The translations under genes were made by a program, and so were the position numbers. Positions 1 through 11,547 of a stretch of 48,789 nt of DNA are shown here, in pieces. Source of the DNA: Scedosporium boydii (lineage: Eukaryota > Ascomycota > Sordariomycetes > Microascales > Microascaceae); NCBI GenBank assembly GCA_002221725.1, contig NJFT01000278.1, positions 1 through 48,789 on the forward strand, read 5' to 3'. A model generated the notes under the pieces. That model was not told where the DNA came from. It saw only the letters and a program-made list of their open reading frames with translations, and searched no databases. Positions within the stretch are counted from its first letter, which is position 1; each line of letters opens with the position of its first letter.

Positions 1-440
1 TTTGTAGTAGGAGTATTTTGTTGTTATGAAGAGGGAGGAGCGGGGGGTGGGAGAGGTGCGGATTGCTTCGCCTAGTTCTGCTTCGTTGCCGTACACTATT
101 TTGAGAGACAGAATGTGAGCTTGAGTTTGAAGAGGTGAAAGAGGGATTGAAGGGGGGAGGGAGGGAGAGAGAGTGAGAAGACGTACTCTGGGCTCCGTCG
201 AGGTGGAGGAAGCCTGTTGCGATGGCCTTCTTGGTCAGTTCGACGAGGGAGGTGTCGAGAGGGCCGCCGCGGGTTGCGCGGGCCGTTCCGAGACCGTAAG
301 CGAGCTGAGAGGGTGGGTGGTTTTTGAATGTTAGTTGCTGTTGGCTTCATTTTGGCGGGGAGAGAGGGGGAAACTTGACGTACCACGGGGATCTCGTGCC
401 CGTCATTGAGCTTGATGGTTGGAATCTTGGGTGCGGACAT
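1..440 (-). CDS. Aldo/keto reductase, N-terminal part (3' end outside window)
   Basis: The gene reads leftward from ATG at 440 in three visible exons: 440-384, 304-187 and 95-1. The donors are GTACGT and the acceptors CAG/TAG. The spliced protein starts MSAPKIPTIKLNDGHEIPV, continues LAYGLGTARATRGGPL and FLHLDGAQMYGNEAELGEAI, and reaches LFITTKYSY. This is the first third of the aldo/keto reductase (TIM barrel) fold. It includes the catalytic Asp and Tyr in DGAQMYGNE and the Lys in ITTK. Members reduce aldehydes and ketones with NADPH in the cytosol; the substrate cannot be told from this fragment. The missing C-terminus would hold the catalytic His and cofactor loop. Family assignment is secure. 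Confidence 0.9.
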
Positions 441-1024
441 GTTGGACTTGCTTTTGGGTTATCGCGAAAACAATGTTCGTCGGTTGGTGTTAGAATACTG
501 AGGTTGTTAAGAGGAGAGAGCCGGGAACGGAGCTAAACTACGAAGCTGCGAGGAGAAATATAGTCTCAAGATCCCGCTCAGTCGCACTTGCCGTCCTTCG
601 TTTCAATTACTAAGACGAAAACGGAAAATGGGGCAATTACGATTGTCAAGTACAAAGTCGCAAGAATATCGCCAATGATCTAATCGCGATAGATACTATT
701 GCTTGGCTGGAACTGGATTGGGGTGGGCGGGACACCCGAGATCCGATGGATGTGCGTCATCGATCGGGTAGATTCCGCAACCATGGGGTTTGTTTCGGAA
801 GGTGGGGGAGTGTGTTGCATTGGCAATGGTGAACTTCCTCTTTTTTCCTTTTGGGACTGTTGGCGACTGCTGGGGACATTTGGGACATTTGGTATGCATT
901 TGGTGTGAGAGGCAGCGAGTACGGCGGACTTTACTTCTTAATCCCTATTGCCGACGGGGGACCTCCAAGCAGTAGGAATGGCGTCGCAGCGTAGTGTGTC
1001 AAACGAGATTGATTCTGGCCTGGC
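441..1024. other. Intergenic: promoter of aldo/keto reductase, 3' side of HET gene
   Basis: This is a 584-bp gap between two leftward genes. It must hold the promoter of the reductase and the end of the HET transcript. I see no gene, repeat or RNA in it. Confidence 0.6.
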
Positions 1025-2616
1025 CTATACCAGTTCAACTACGTGTGTCTGCACCGGTTCAAGCCAGTCCGGATGGTCAAGCGCAATATCGGCAAACCCA
1101 ATACGCCTATATTTACAAGGATTTCCACTCACTCCCGCCATCAACAGGCAGAGCAACCTCATATTCGTCGTCCTCTTCCACTCCTGACGAATATACCAAA
1201 CCGGAAAGCACGCGAGGTCATCGTCGGGGTGTGGTTTTGGTGAATCGTCCATAGAAACCTGCAAAATCTCAACCATCTGGCGCTGGCCGCCCAAGTCCCA
1301 TTCCAGCTTCTGATACCACTCGGCGGGAAGTTGGTTGATCAGGATTACTTTGCCTCTGATCCGTAGCTTACACTCAAAGGCGTCCTTCCCAACCGGGCTC
1401 GGAATGTTGTATTCCCCCTCAATCCCTACCACCTCTGCCAGCAATTCTATTTCCGGCGGCGACCGGACTAAGGGGAACGAGACCGCCGTTTTCGAACCTG
1501 CCCACGACCAGGATGGCAAGGCGCACATTGTCCCCTCTCGGGCTATTTCAGGTGGCATCGGTATCGATCGCCAGGTGATCCCGGCAAGCAGTTGAGACTT
1601 CCAAATTCCAAACAGATATTCGTCTCCGAAACGGTCCTGAAGGCGACTTGCGAGGCCCGCGAGCGCAGTTAGCCTGTCCGACTCGAAACGCAGACGCATG
1701 TGTGTGTAGCCCTCGACAACAGAGAGCCACAGCTTCCCGAGGGCCTCATCCGCGTTACTAGACAGGAATTGCGACAAGGTGACGTGTCCCGGAAATGAGC
1801 GGGCAGAAAGGCCATCGGGATGGAATTCGGCGGCGCGCTCTTCAGCGCATCCCCAGAAGAGCGCGTGCTTGGTCCAGTACAAGGTGCGCGTAGAGAGGAT
1901 TCGTTCCTGTAGCGTCCAACCCCGTTTATGGAGTGGACTCGAACTCACCTCACGCCCGAGTCCTGCCGGCAACGACTTTAAGAGTGTGACTTGAGTAAGT
2001 GCTCTATCGGGGAACAACTCTGGCGAGGGCGTCCATGATTCCAGTGGACACTCCCTCACCTGGAGTTTCTCAAGCGGCCTCTCGTGCAAGAAGCCTTCCG
2101 CGCTGTCACTCGCCATGCAGACGGCAATCGTACAGGCTGAGTTGGAATAGTATTGGCCCATCTTGGGTGCCTCGTTAAGCCAATCGGCCATGTCTTGGTC
2201 ACTCGGTTGGACTATGCAGATGGCGTCGACCCAGAGGAAGCGGACTCCGAGATGCTTGGTGATTGTGAGCGCATCTCGAATTGTCTTGGGGAGGTCTTCT
2301 GTGTTGATCTCTTGTCGTCTCGCTTCAAAGTTATCTTTTGTCGTTCTGGCCGGGCCGTTGCTCTTGCCCCAGCAGTAGCTAAGAGCGACGTACTCCGCAG
2401 TGCGGACGTCTTCCTCATCAGTAACGTTGAGTCGGGGACTCTGGCCGTCTCGTCCGATATCTATGACTCTTGTTGGCAGTCGTGGAGAGGTGGTGGTGCC
2501 GGTCTCTTGTGGAGAGCGGCATATCGCGTGGCTTGCCCTACACCGACGGAGCCATGGCTCGATTAGCTCCTTTATAAGGTCCCGAACATCTGTTTCGAGG
2601 TCACTTGGGGCAAGTC
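1025..2616 (-). CDS. HET (heterokaryon incompatibility) domain protein, 5' end unresolved
   Basis: One long frame is open leftward from a good acceptor (TAACGAC branch-like site, then CTACTACAG) at 2617 to a stop at 1025, about 530 residues. It shows HET hallmarks in order: LPTRVIDIG, YVALSYCWG, LPKTIRDAL, LWVDAICI, EAPKMGQYYSNS and RGWTLQERIL. HET proteins act in non-self recognition and can trigger death of fused cells. There is no in-frame Met before the codon at 2191, which lies inside the domain, and a stop lies just upstream of the acceptor. A first exon must therefore lie further right, but only 339 bp separate the acceptor from the ATG of the mS33 gene. The start may overlap that gene antisense, or the gene may be 5'-truncated. 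Domain call secure; gene model incomplete. Confidence 0.85.
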
Positions 2617-2955
2617 CTGTAGTAGGTCGTTAAAAAAAGGGCATCGCTATAGAACACACTTATCACTACTTCGTAGACAACCCACTTTTACATAATAAAA
2701 TTTTTTTAACAAAATCACAATATATTAACCTACAGCCCCACACAAGATGAGACTCTAAGAGTGAGCGTGAAACAGTACAGAAGACCAAAATCGCACTGTA
2801 TATACAAGCCACATCTGCGGCTGGAGTCCGCATCAAGCCTTACGCCAAACTTTCGACCCACGTTCAACCTCACCGTGGGAACTTTTTCGACGATTGAATG
2901 CAAGCAAGGGGATGTTGAAACCAACAGTTGCCAGCCCAACCCAGTCAATTCCAAG
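2617..2955. other. Compact divergent interval between HET gene and mS33
   Basis: This interval holds the HET intron acceptor side, an AT-rich stretch around 2690-2735, and the mS33 promoter. An antisense open frame runs on the minus strand through 2730-3086, but I found no HET-like N-terminus in it and no phase-compatible donor I trust. Confidence 0.4.
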
Positions 2956-3502
2956 ATGAGCGTCCCAAGAGCGAGGCTCCTAGAGCTTATGAAGGTATGC
3001 ATCACCCAATTGGTTCCTGAAAACCCAGCGCTCCTATGCGACCGAGAGTTGAATGTCATCTGATATTTTGTTTCTTGCAGACACAATGCCAGGTCTTTGC
3101 GACAGTGTATAACCCCGACGGTCTGCGCCTCGGAAACAAGGTCCTCCGCCAGAGACTACGAGGCCCGGCGCTTGCGGCGTACTACCCCAGGAGGACGGTG
3201 TCTGTGAAGCAGATGAATGCCATGTTTGGGCCGAATATCGAGACGTGGGATGAGGATGAGCAGGAGAGGCTGGAACACATTGAGGAGTACGTTCGAGTTT
3301 GGGATATTCTTCTACCCCACGACTAGGTCTTTTTTGGATAAGCTCACTGACTGGGTGATTCAGGGTCCATGCCAGAGGAAAGCGGGCGCCTAAGAAGAAG
3401 ACCGGACCTCCTGGTAAGTCAACTTTGGAGACGGTTAAAAATGGCGCAATGGGATTGCTAACAAGATTCTTTTTCGCAGCCGCCCCGACTCGGAGAAAGT
3501 AA
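2956..3502 (+). CDS. RSM27: Mitochondrial small-subunit ribosomal protein mS33 (Rsm27)
   Basis: Four exons (2956-2994, 3081-3286, 3364-3413, 3480-3502) join in frame to a 105-aa protein. It begins MSVPRARLLELMK and ends PKKKTGPPAAPTRRK. The core VFATVYNPDGLRLGNKVLRQ followed by LRGPALAAYYPRR is the family signature. mS33 is a small structural protein of the mitochondrial ribosome small subunit; it is nucleus-encoded and imported. The length and basic tail fit the family. All three introns have GT-AG ends (GTATGC, GTACGT, GTAAGT donors). The start codon is preceded by purines and gives the expected N-terminus. Confidence 0.92.
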
Positions 3503-4281
3503 TGTGACGACTGGCCTCATGCAAAATCTGTATAATATTCAACAAATTGGTTCGATAGACGTCTTCGGATATGATGTATACTTAGCTGTTTCAATATGGA
3601 TGGAGCTGCACTGTGAAGATACCTGCGCATAGGATGGTTGCAAGTGCCTCGGTGATTCCTAGGACGGTTTTACACGGGTCTGAAATTCCGTGAGCCTCAA
3701 GACTGCGCTTGTATTCGAATTGTTGATGATACGAACCCCGTCCCTAGGGCCGACTTAACACGGGAAGGAGCGAGGGATGCAGAGGCTCAGGTAGGATTTG
3801 GTTACTCGGTGAGGAAGTTACAATGTGCTGCTTCTGTTTCGAGTTCCTTGCTCCAGTCGAGCCATCTTATCACACCTGCACCTTCTGTGCCTGCCGTACC
3901 TGACCATCGACTTCATATGATTCAGGTTCATACTGCACCTTCTCACAGAGCTCTACTTCCTCTCCTTCCTCCACTTCCCCAGCTTCCCCAGCTTCCTCTT
4001 GTCCCCTTATTTCTTCTACCCTCCCACCCACAACTTAACCTTTTCCCCTCCCCATCTCCCCATCTCTCCTTTTCTTCCCAAGTAGAGATCTTCTCCCCAT
4101 CCCATCTCCCCCATTCCATCCATCACCTCTTCATCCGTTGAGGAGATTTTAGAATTCCCTTCTCTTCCCCATTGTCGTCTCTTTTCGGAGATCTACTTTT
4201 CACATTCTCATTGCACCAACTCGAGTGCTATCTGTCAATCGCCATCTTCAGGTATTCCCTCTTCCTTTGTTTTTTTGGAGC
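3503..4281. other. Intergenic with CT-rich leader of the PUF gene
   Basis: The left half is the mS33 3' flank. From about 3930 to 4260 the plus strand is strongly pyrimidine-rich, like the 5' leader or promoter of a highly expressed fungal gene, and leads into the PUF ATG at 4282. No gene is seen. Confidence 0.5.
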
Positions 4282-7155
4282 ATGACGGACAAGATGTCCG
4301 CAGCTCCCTCGCCCAACAGCTTGACCTCGATGGGTCACACAGCTGAGAAGGGCGTCAAGCCCTCGTACCCCACGATGTTGGGTGCCAATGTGAGTTCATC
4401 GTGTCTCTATCTATTCTTTATTGTGTTCTGCTTCTACGGGAGGTGGATTCCCTGTTGTCCGTGGATTCCCCTCTCTGCTACCCTCCTGTTACCTCCCTTC
4501 TTTGTGAATTCATTTCTATGTGGTTCAATCAATCTGGGTTGTGAATGAGCTCTCCATTTTGTCTGGCCATCAGACTCCAAGTTCACAGTTCTCAAAACTT
4601 TGTCTCCTCACATTTCACTTTCCAGATTTGACTAGTCCTCTAACCTTCTTTCTCTTAGGATACTGGATCTGGTCTTTACAAGACTGGTGGAAGGCCTATT
4701 CCCTTGTTGTCTGCTGGACCCCCTCACCAAGGAGGTGTCAAGGTAAGCTCTTTCATACTCAGAAGGCCTTTTCAAATGCACAGTTGCTAATTCTATTCGA
4801 GGTTACAAACAACCAGGAGAACATTCCAACCTTTGAGCCGAGCCCCATGGAGCTCCTTCTTTCGAAGCTTGATGAACAGCGAGAGACCCTGCACCAGCAG
4901 AAGCTGACCGTGATCAAGAATAAAGACCACGACAAGATCTTCGTCCGTCCTGGCGACCACCGGTCCTCCAGCACCTCGGTGCCGGTAACCCCTGCCCTCG
5001 AAGACTTCCCATCGTCCGAGCCCGCCACTCGCCCCGCTAGTGCCTCCTTGAGCCAGGGCCCTTCGGACAATGATGAAGTCCTTCGCCTCAAGATGCAGCT
5101 CGCTCAGGCAGAGGCCAAGATCTCTCAGCTCGAGAGGCAGCCAAGCATGCCTCGAATGTCCCAGACGGTGTCTGACTATCCCGCTGGTCTTCCCCAAGCA
5201 TTTGGCCCTCCTTTTGGCTCCATTGTTGCTACTACCATGCCTGCCCCAGGCCACAACGGCGGTTGGAGCCAGGACGAGTATAAGCCGTCGCCCAACGAGC
5301 ACTTGGCCAGCATTCAGATCAACAGGGCTCCTTCGGTTAGTATGTGGGCGGGCAATCTCAAGACACCCGCCGTTGCTATTGCTGGCCCTTCGGGAGGCTC
5401 CTCGGACGCCTCGAGCGGTTCGGCTTGGTTCCCCCACAAGCCCGGATTCGCCCCGCCTTTCGTCGAGGCTAACAACGGCGCCTACGGCCCCATGGAGAAC
5501 TTCCGCGGTGGCGAGAGGATCACTCCCGACCCTGACTTGGCCTTGCGTGTCGATGTGGGCGGTCGTGGAGGTCGATTTGACAATCGATACATCTCTCCCG
5601 CTCCTCTTTCCGCTCCTCCCTATGGCGGAGGTTTCAACCTTAATCAAAACATTGGCCAGTACGAGCTTGCTTCGGGACCGGCTAACGGACCAGGCAACAA
5701 TGGACCTGGACCTGGCACTATTGGTATGGGCGTGTACCCCACCTACCACCAGCAGGTTGCGAATGCTCTCTCGCCTCACGCTACGGAGTTTACCTCGAGC
5801 GGTGGCAGCTGGAAGAGCGAGGTATGTAAAGCATTAATTGCCCCCTTTTTCTTTTTCCTTTTCCGTTACATCTCCTGCAATGTCCAAGTTCTAAGCTAAT
5901 GTTCCACAACAGATCTCGCCTACGGAGGGACCGACCTATCTGCCTCCCACCGAGCCTCTCAACTATCGACGCCTCCTCGACCGCAACGTCAATTGCAACT
6001 GGAAGTACATCGTTGACAAGATCGTCTGCAACAATGACCAGCAGGCTTCCATCTTCCTTCAGCAGAAGCTCAAGGTCGGTACTCCCGAGCAGAAGTATGA
6101 GATTGTCGAGGCCATCGTCTCCCAGGCCTATCCGTTGATGGTGAACCGCTTCGGAAATTTCCTTGTCCAGCGATGCTTCGAGCACGGCACGGCTGAACAG
6201 GTCGTCAAGATTGCCGAGGCCATCCGGGGCAATACCCTTAATCTCTCGATGGATCCCTTTGGCTGCCATGTTGTCCAAAAGGCTTTTGATTCGGTCCCCG
6301 AGGACTACAAGAAGGTTATGGTTCACGAGCTTCTCCGCCGCATCCCGGAGACGGTCATTCATCGCTATGCTTGTCACGTCTGGCAGAAGCTCTTTGAGCT
6401 TCGCTGGACCGACACTCCCCCTCAGATCATGAAGTATGTCAACGATGCTCTGAAGGGTATGTGGCACGAAGTGGCCCTTGGCGAGACTGGCAGTCTGGTG
6501 GTCCAGAACATTTTCGAGAACTGTCTCGAGGAGGACAAGGTACGTTCACTTAGAGAGGCACATCCTCTAGTATTTGTACAATCACTAACGTTGTAAATTT
6601 TGCCAGCGTCCCTGCATTGAGGAAGTCCTCGCCAACATTGACATTGTTGCCCACGGCCAGTTTGGCAATTGGTGCATCCAGCACATCTGCGAGCACGGTG
6701 CCCCCGCCGACCGCAGCCGGGCCATCGATCACGTTATTCGCTATGCTTCTGAGTACAGCACCGACCAGTTTGCGTCCAAGGTCGTCGAGAAGTGCCTCAA
6801 GATTGGAGGACCCGAATTCCTCGGACGCTACTTGGACCGCGTCTGCGAGGGCCGTCCCGACCGACCCCGCATTCCCCTCATTGACATTGCCAGTGACCAG
6901 TACGGAAACTACCTGGTTCAGTATATTTTGACTCACTCCGGCCCCCAGCACCGTGAGGTTGTGGCTGCCCACATCCGCAAGCACATGGTCTCGCTTCGCG
7001 GTTCCAAGTTTGGTTCTCGCGTGGGCATGCTGTGCACCAACCCGGCCAGCGCCACCCGTCCCGGACCTGCCATGGGTCCCGGCATGGGAGGCGGAGGCGG
7101 TGGAGGAGGCCGTATGCATCCCGGATCCCGATTCGGTGGCCCGAGCTACCGTTAG
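4282..7155 (+). CDS. Pumilio/PUF-family RNA-binding protein
   Basis: Five exons (4282-4389, 4659-4742, 4802-5821, 5913-6539, 6607-7155) encode about 795 aa. The acceptor of exon 3 could instead lie 15 bp downstream, dropping five residues. The N-terminal half is low-complexity with a short coiled coil at about residues 152-177. The PUF domain covers about residues 415-765, with repeats carrying FGNFLVQ, FGCHVVQ, YACHVWQ, TGSLVVQ, FGNWCIQ, FASKVVE and YGNYLVQ. The last three are NWxxQ, SKxxE and NYxxQ, which by the PUF code read U, G, U. A Gly-rich tail ends the protein. PUF proteins bind 3' UTRs and repress or localise mRNAs in the cytoplasm. Which fungal PUF paralogue this is cannot be settled here. 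Confidence 0.93.
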
Positions 7156-8010
7156 GGGAGGTCGCGCTAGGGCAAGTGGGAGTCGTTTACGACAACTTCC
7201 GCTTCCCCCCACAGCGCCTATGAGGCGAGAGAGAAAGAAAAAAACGGGGGGCTGATGATATGTCGGGTTGTTTTACCGGTTAGCATCTTCGCCAAGTAAT
7301 GTTCTTCAGATCAGGTCGTCATCCTACGCTCGGCAACCCTTTTTTGTTCAGGAGAGTCACTCAGAGCGCATTGGACACGTCATTGTTGTTCGTTTTGCGA
7401 TACAGTCGAGACCTCGGAAGGGAAAAAAAACACTGCTTTTCTCGGGCGGCAGGCATTGGGAGCGATGATTCTGCGCTCAATGAATGCTTCCTTGTCTCGG
7501 GCAGTGGGCTTGTTTAACCTCCAATGTCTTACACAGCTAGGCAAGATTGTCGAAAATCTTTTCTCCCGATAGGTATCGATGCGGATATAGCCTTATCAGT
7601 CATCGCGAAGCTAGAATGGGTGTTTCTTTTTATTTTGTTCTTTCCCCCCACAGGCATATCACCATTGTTTTTCTTCTTCTCTCTTGTATTTGCACCTCGG
7701 TCATTGAGGAAACAATATTTTTTACGCATTCACAAGCGGAGGAAGACATAGGAGGACGACGTCTTATACGTCTTATACGTTAGACTTGTTCATGAGGAGC
7801 AGCTTGGCGATTCTCGATGCCTAGATACAGATTGTTCTAATTTGAACCCCATTCATCTTCATCCCCAGCGAAGTGTTAGTGATTGCCTCAATAACTACAT
7901 TTGATTTACATGTCTAGGGTCCAAGCACAGCCAGTGGTTGTAGTGTTAGAAAGAGATAAGATGAACATGATTATACGGTATTTTCTAAGGTAGATGATGA
8001 GTAGATGACA
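7156..8010. other. Convergent intergenic region
   Basis: This is the 3' flank of the PUF gene (+) and of the Pex39-like gene (-). It has homopolymer runs and a small direct repeat (acgtcttatacgtcttatac) near 7760. No gene is seen. Confidence 0.5.
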
Positions 8011-9132
8011 CTATTTTGAAGGATCTGATTCTAGAGTAAGCTTCTCCACGTCGGGGAGGTCAGGCGCCTTGCCCTTTTCACCCTCAGCGGTCGTTCCAGG
8101 CTCCTTCGTCTCCTCCGTCTCCAGCGGGGGGAACTCTTGGTCTACAGCAGGTGGGGAGAAAGTCGGCGCACCAGTGCCAGAAGCCTCCTCGGCTCCCTGG
8201 GGCGCTGAGCCAGACTCTGGTTGAGAGTCTACGGCCTTTTCCCAAGGTTTTCTGGGGGCAGGACCACGAGCGCCAAACGGTTTCGCGGACTGTGTGACGA
8301 AAAGAAAGAAAATTGTTAAGAGGCATGATTCAGGAACATGCAGAAAAGGGAAAGTTGAGTTGAACAAGGAAAGGAAAGGAAAGGGGAGGGGAGGGACGGG
8401 AAACAAAAAACCGGTGAGACGGCAACTTACAGGATCACGGACGACAGTCTCAGGAATTTCGCGCACGCCAGGGACGGGCAAACCCTCCTTGATGCAACGA
8501 ATCAGCTCCGCAAAGCGTTCAGGATAAGCCGGGCCCTCAGAGGACTGGTGGCCAGGAGCGGAGGACGCAGAGGAGGAGCGGTCAACGTAGAGGTCTGCTT
8601 TGGGGGCGGCGGTTTGCCAGGCTGGCTTCGCGTCGCTGTCGCCTCCCTCTTTCGTTTGCGCCTCCCCTTGTTCTGGCCGCGCAGCGGAGGAGGGTGACAC
8701 AGGGTTCAGGAGGGCCTCGAGTAGGGCGTCGTCCGGGGAGAGGTGGGAGGGGTGGGAGGAGAGCCAGGCGGTGTAGTCGGGGACGGAGACGGGGAGGCCG
8801 AGAATGCGGGTGAAGTAGGCGGAGCGGGCGAAGAGGATTTTGGGGCGGGTTGGGGTGTTGGGGGGTTTGGTGAGGGTTGAGATGAGGGTCTAGGTGTGAG
8901 TTGGTGTGTGTGAGCATGTGATCTGTTTGTTCTTTTCTTATTTTTTTTTCTTTTTTCCTAATTTGGAATTTGACAACGGCAGTGAGGAAGATGAACTTAC
9001 GAGGAATTTGGGATCTTTGGACCAGGGGTAGGAATCGAAGGCGATGAAGATGCGGTCGGAGTCGTTGGGTGGTGGTGATGATGCCGAGGTTTGGGTGGGT
9101 GGTGATGGCGGGGGAGGGGTGGAGGGGTTCAT
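8011..9132 (-). CDS. PEX39: Pex39-like PTS2 import factor with KPWE motif
   Basis: Three exons (9132-9001, 8889-8431, 8289-8011) encode 289 aa. The Pro-rich N-terminus is followed by IFIAFDSYPWSKDPKFL, then RSAYFTRILGLPV and YTAWLSSHP. After a variable middle comes a block with RFAELIRCIKEGLPVPG and REIPETVV, then PFGARGPAPRKPWEKAV with KPWE at about residues 211-214. A pattern of F..LI..I..G.PVPG..IP followed by [R/K]PWE is, from what I know of the family, that of Pex39 (yeast Yjr012c, human C6orf226). Pex39 binds Pex7 and helps import PTS2 cargo into peroxisomes. The acidic C-terminal tail is low-complexity. Both introns have GTAAGT donors. The identification rests on motif layout, so the symbol is tentative. 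Confidence 0.7.
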
Positions 9133-11547
9133 TGTGGTGGTGAGGTGGATGGCAAGAAGTTGTTTGAATGTTTGGATGTTTGTGGGTGAGAGGGATGGTG
9201 TGGGAGCACAGAACTGTATGATGCTTGGCCTGAAGGAATGAGAGCTCGTTTGCGTTTGGCGATGCAGATGAGGAGGAAGAGACGAGAATCAATAGAGCGC
9301 TAGCATGAGCATGTGGACGGATTGAGGTGCAAAGTGGGACTGCGGATGAGAGAGCTCGGATCAATTTTACAGCGGTCTGGTTTTACTGGCTATCGTAGTG
9401 TTTTACAACAAAAGCATGCTGAGGCTTTCCACGAGGGGTATAGCTGGGCTGGTCCCGACAGTCCGGAACTTAGTGAGCACGACAACACACTGTTGCAATT
9501 TTTAGGGAGGATCCTCCACCCTCCCTCACTGCAGGCTGGCATCAAGAGTGGCCTGGTCTCCTCTGCCCAACTTCTGAAAGTACATCAGAATTTCCGACCC
9601 AAAAAGACTCTCCAGCTTCCGTAGAACGTATCGTGAGCACGCCTCTGCTGCATTTCTCTCATACTGCAACCTTATTTGTGTAGTCTATAGTTGGACAGAG
9701 AGAAGCGATCGTTGATGCACATACCCTTTGGGGGCGTGGGACTCGAGCAAGGGCGGCAGTAATACCTTACGAAGTACTTGTAAAGTCTTCGGGCTCGGAG
9801 CTCTGCACCAAGCCAACCAGAGTTCAGCACGGAAGAGAGGCAAGACAAGTTTATGTGCAGGTTTGCTCGTTGGGTGATGCACCGAGGAGCCAATAATCAT
9901 ACCATCCCACCTGGAACCCACAGAACCCACAGAACCCACAGACGATGTCCGCGAGAACTACAACCCTACAAGTACAAGCGGGACACTAGTTTAGACAAAA
10001 TGGGAGGCGGGCGCTAAACCGTCTCGATATCCTGGGCGGCACGCCGTGATTGCCCGCCGGTTATGAGCCCCAAATGGTCTTGATAGCGCGACGACACAAC
10101 ACTCGTATCGATCACTCTGGGCTCTTTAGAAATCTGAAACAGGGGCTCATGATTCTCTCTGGGGTAACCGCGAAGCACCAGGACCCCTCGCGTTCCCATA
10201 TTTAGTTTAGATTACTTGCGCCCGCACACGTTGTCTATTTTGGGTCCTTGGGGGCTGTCCAGGGACATTCCCGCCCCCGCCCAACCCCCTCCTTGTTCCG
10301 CATCCCATGTTGGGAGCCAACGTGACTGCTCACAACTGCGAGAAGCCCCTGTTGATGACTCCCAGCCACGTGATCACCATGGTATTCCTCACAACCCTCG
10401 TTTGTAGCCCGTGTCGACTATTAAACAAGATCCTAAAACGAATATCTGGAATACAGCCCAGCAAGGGAGAGCTATTCAACGGTAGACAGCCAAGAACAAA
10501 AAGGAAGATACGAGGGATTACCAAACTGTCACCGTCGATCGAGTTCCGCTTCTGTTCATGGCTCAGACTGGATGCGACACAATGGTTCACCATTGGAACA
10601 GAAACATGAACTTCACTTCAACGAGACCACATGGCACGGCAAGACATCAATAGAATCAACCCTCAGGGCATCTCAGCTGCCCCCTCTCCTATTTTGTTTA
10701 TGAGTAAAGCCTTTAACCGTGAAAACTAGTCATAAACGTAGCGTACAAGCATGCTCCGTGAGCTTGAAAAAATAAATAAAGATATAAAACAAAAACAACC
10801 AAGCATCGCAGCTCTTCAGAATGGAACTTCGAAGAGTAAAGGGTCAACTCTGACCAAGCAGACCGAGTTTCTCCTGCGATTAACAAAACCCACGCTATCA
10901 AATGCAAGTTTTCTCAAAAAAAAGCAAACATCAAAAATCTAATGACCATGGAAGTTTCATCATGTCTTAAAAACGCCAGAGGCGTCACGTAAACTCCGGC
11001 GGAAAAGCCGAGCCCTCTTTTCAAGGTCTTTGTGTCACCTGCCTTTTATTTTTTTTATCTTCCTCTCGAGCATTGCGCTCCTCCTTTTTCATCTTGTTGG
11101 GGGGTCACCTATCTCTCCGTCGGTCCCCTGTTTCGTCATCGTAATGTTTCAGCCGGCAACTGGCCGACTAGTGCGTTCACTTGCCAAACGTCTTTGTCGT
11201 TTTTGTTCCGCATCTCGGTTGGTTTATTCCGGTTCCGTGGTCGTTCGTCGTCATCATTCAAAGGTAAAATCCGAGACGCTAATTTTCCGCGTCGCATCAA
11301 CTGTTGGTACACAGCTCTCCTTCTCGTAGAGCGGAGGCCGGGTGAATAATAAAAGAGAAGAGAGGATGAATAAGGTAAGTATTAGGGCTCAAGGATAACG
11401 GTCGTCATAATCGGGGGATGGAAAGTTAAAGTGTGGAAGGTAAGGTCTCGGAGGGTATCAAAGGCATCAAGGTCGTAAACATGTCCACTTCCCCAAAGTT
11501 GGTTGTTTCAGGGGGGATCAGAAAAGAACGAAGGAATAAGGGCTCGG
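9133..11547. other. 2.4-kb intergenic region
   Basis: This lies between the 5' end of the Pex39-like gene (-) and the 3' end of Byr4 (-). It contains a short 9-bp tandem repeat (acccacaga) at about 9916-9941 and a CACGTG box near 10367. Several short open frames show no recognisable protein. I see no supported gene. Confidence 0.45.
9916..9941. repeat. 9-bp tandem repeat (acccacaga), three copies
   Basis: Three adjacent perfect copies of acccacaga are visible. It is a simple minisatellite seed with no evident role. Confidence 0.7.

Noticed and set aside
2730..3086. Minus-strand frame as the missing HET N-terminus
   Set aside because: No phase-compatible donor leads to the acceptor at 2617: the GTAGGT option has the wrong phase and the GTGTGG option makes TGA. 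It is antisense to mS33.
4793..5779. 328-aa minus-strand frame across the PUF gene
   Set aside because: It is antisense to a well-supported exon and has no recognisable protein.
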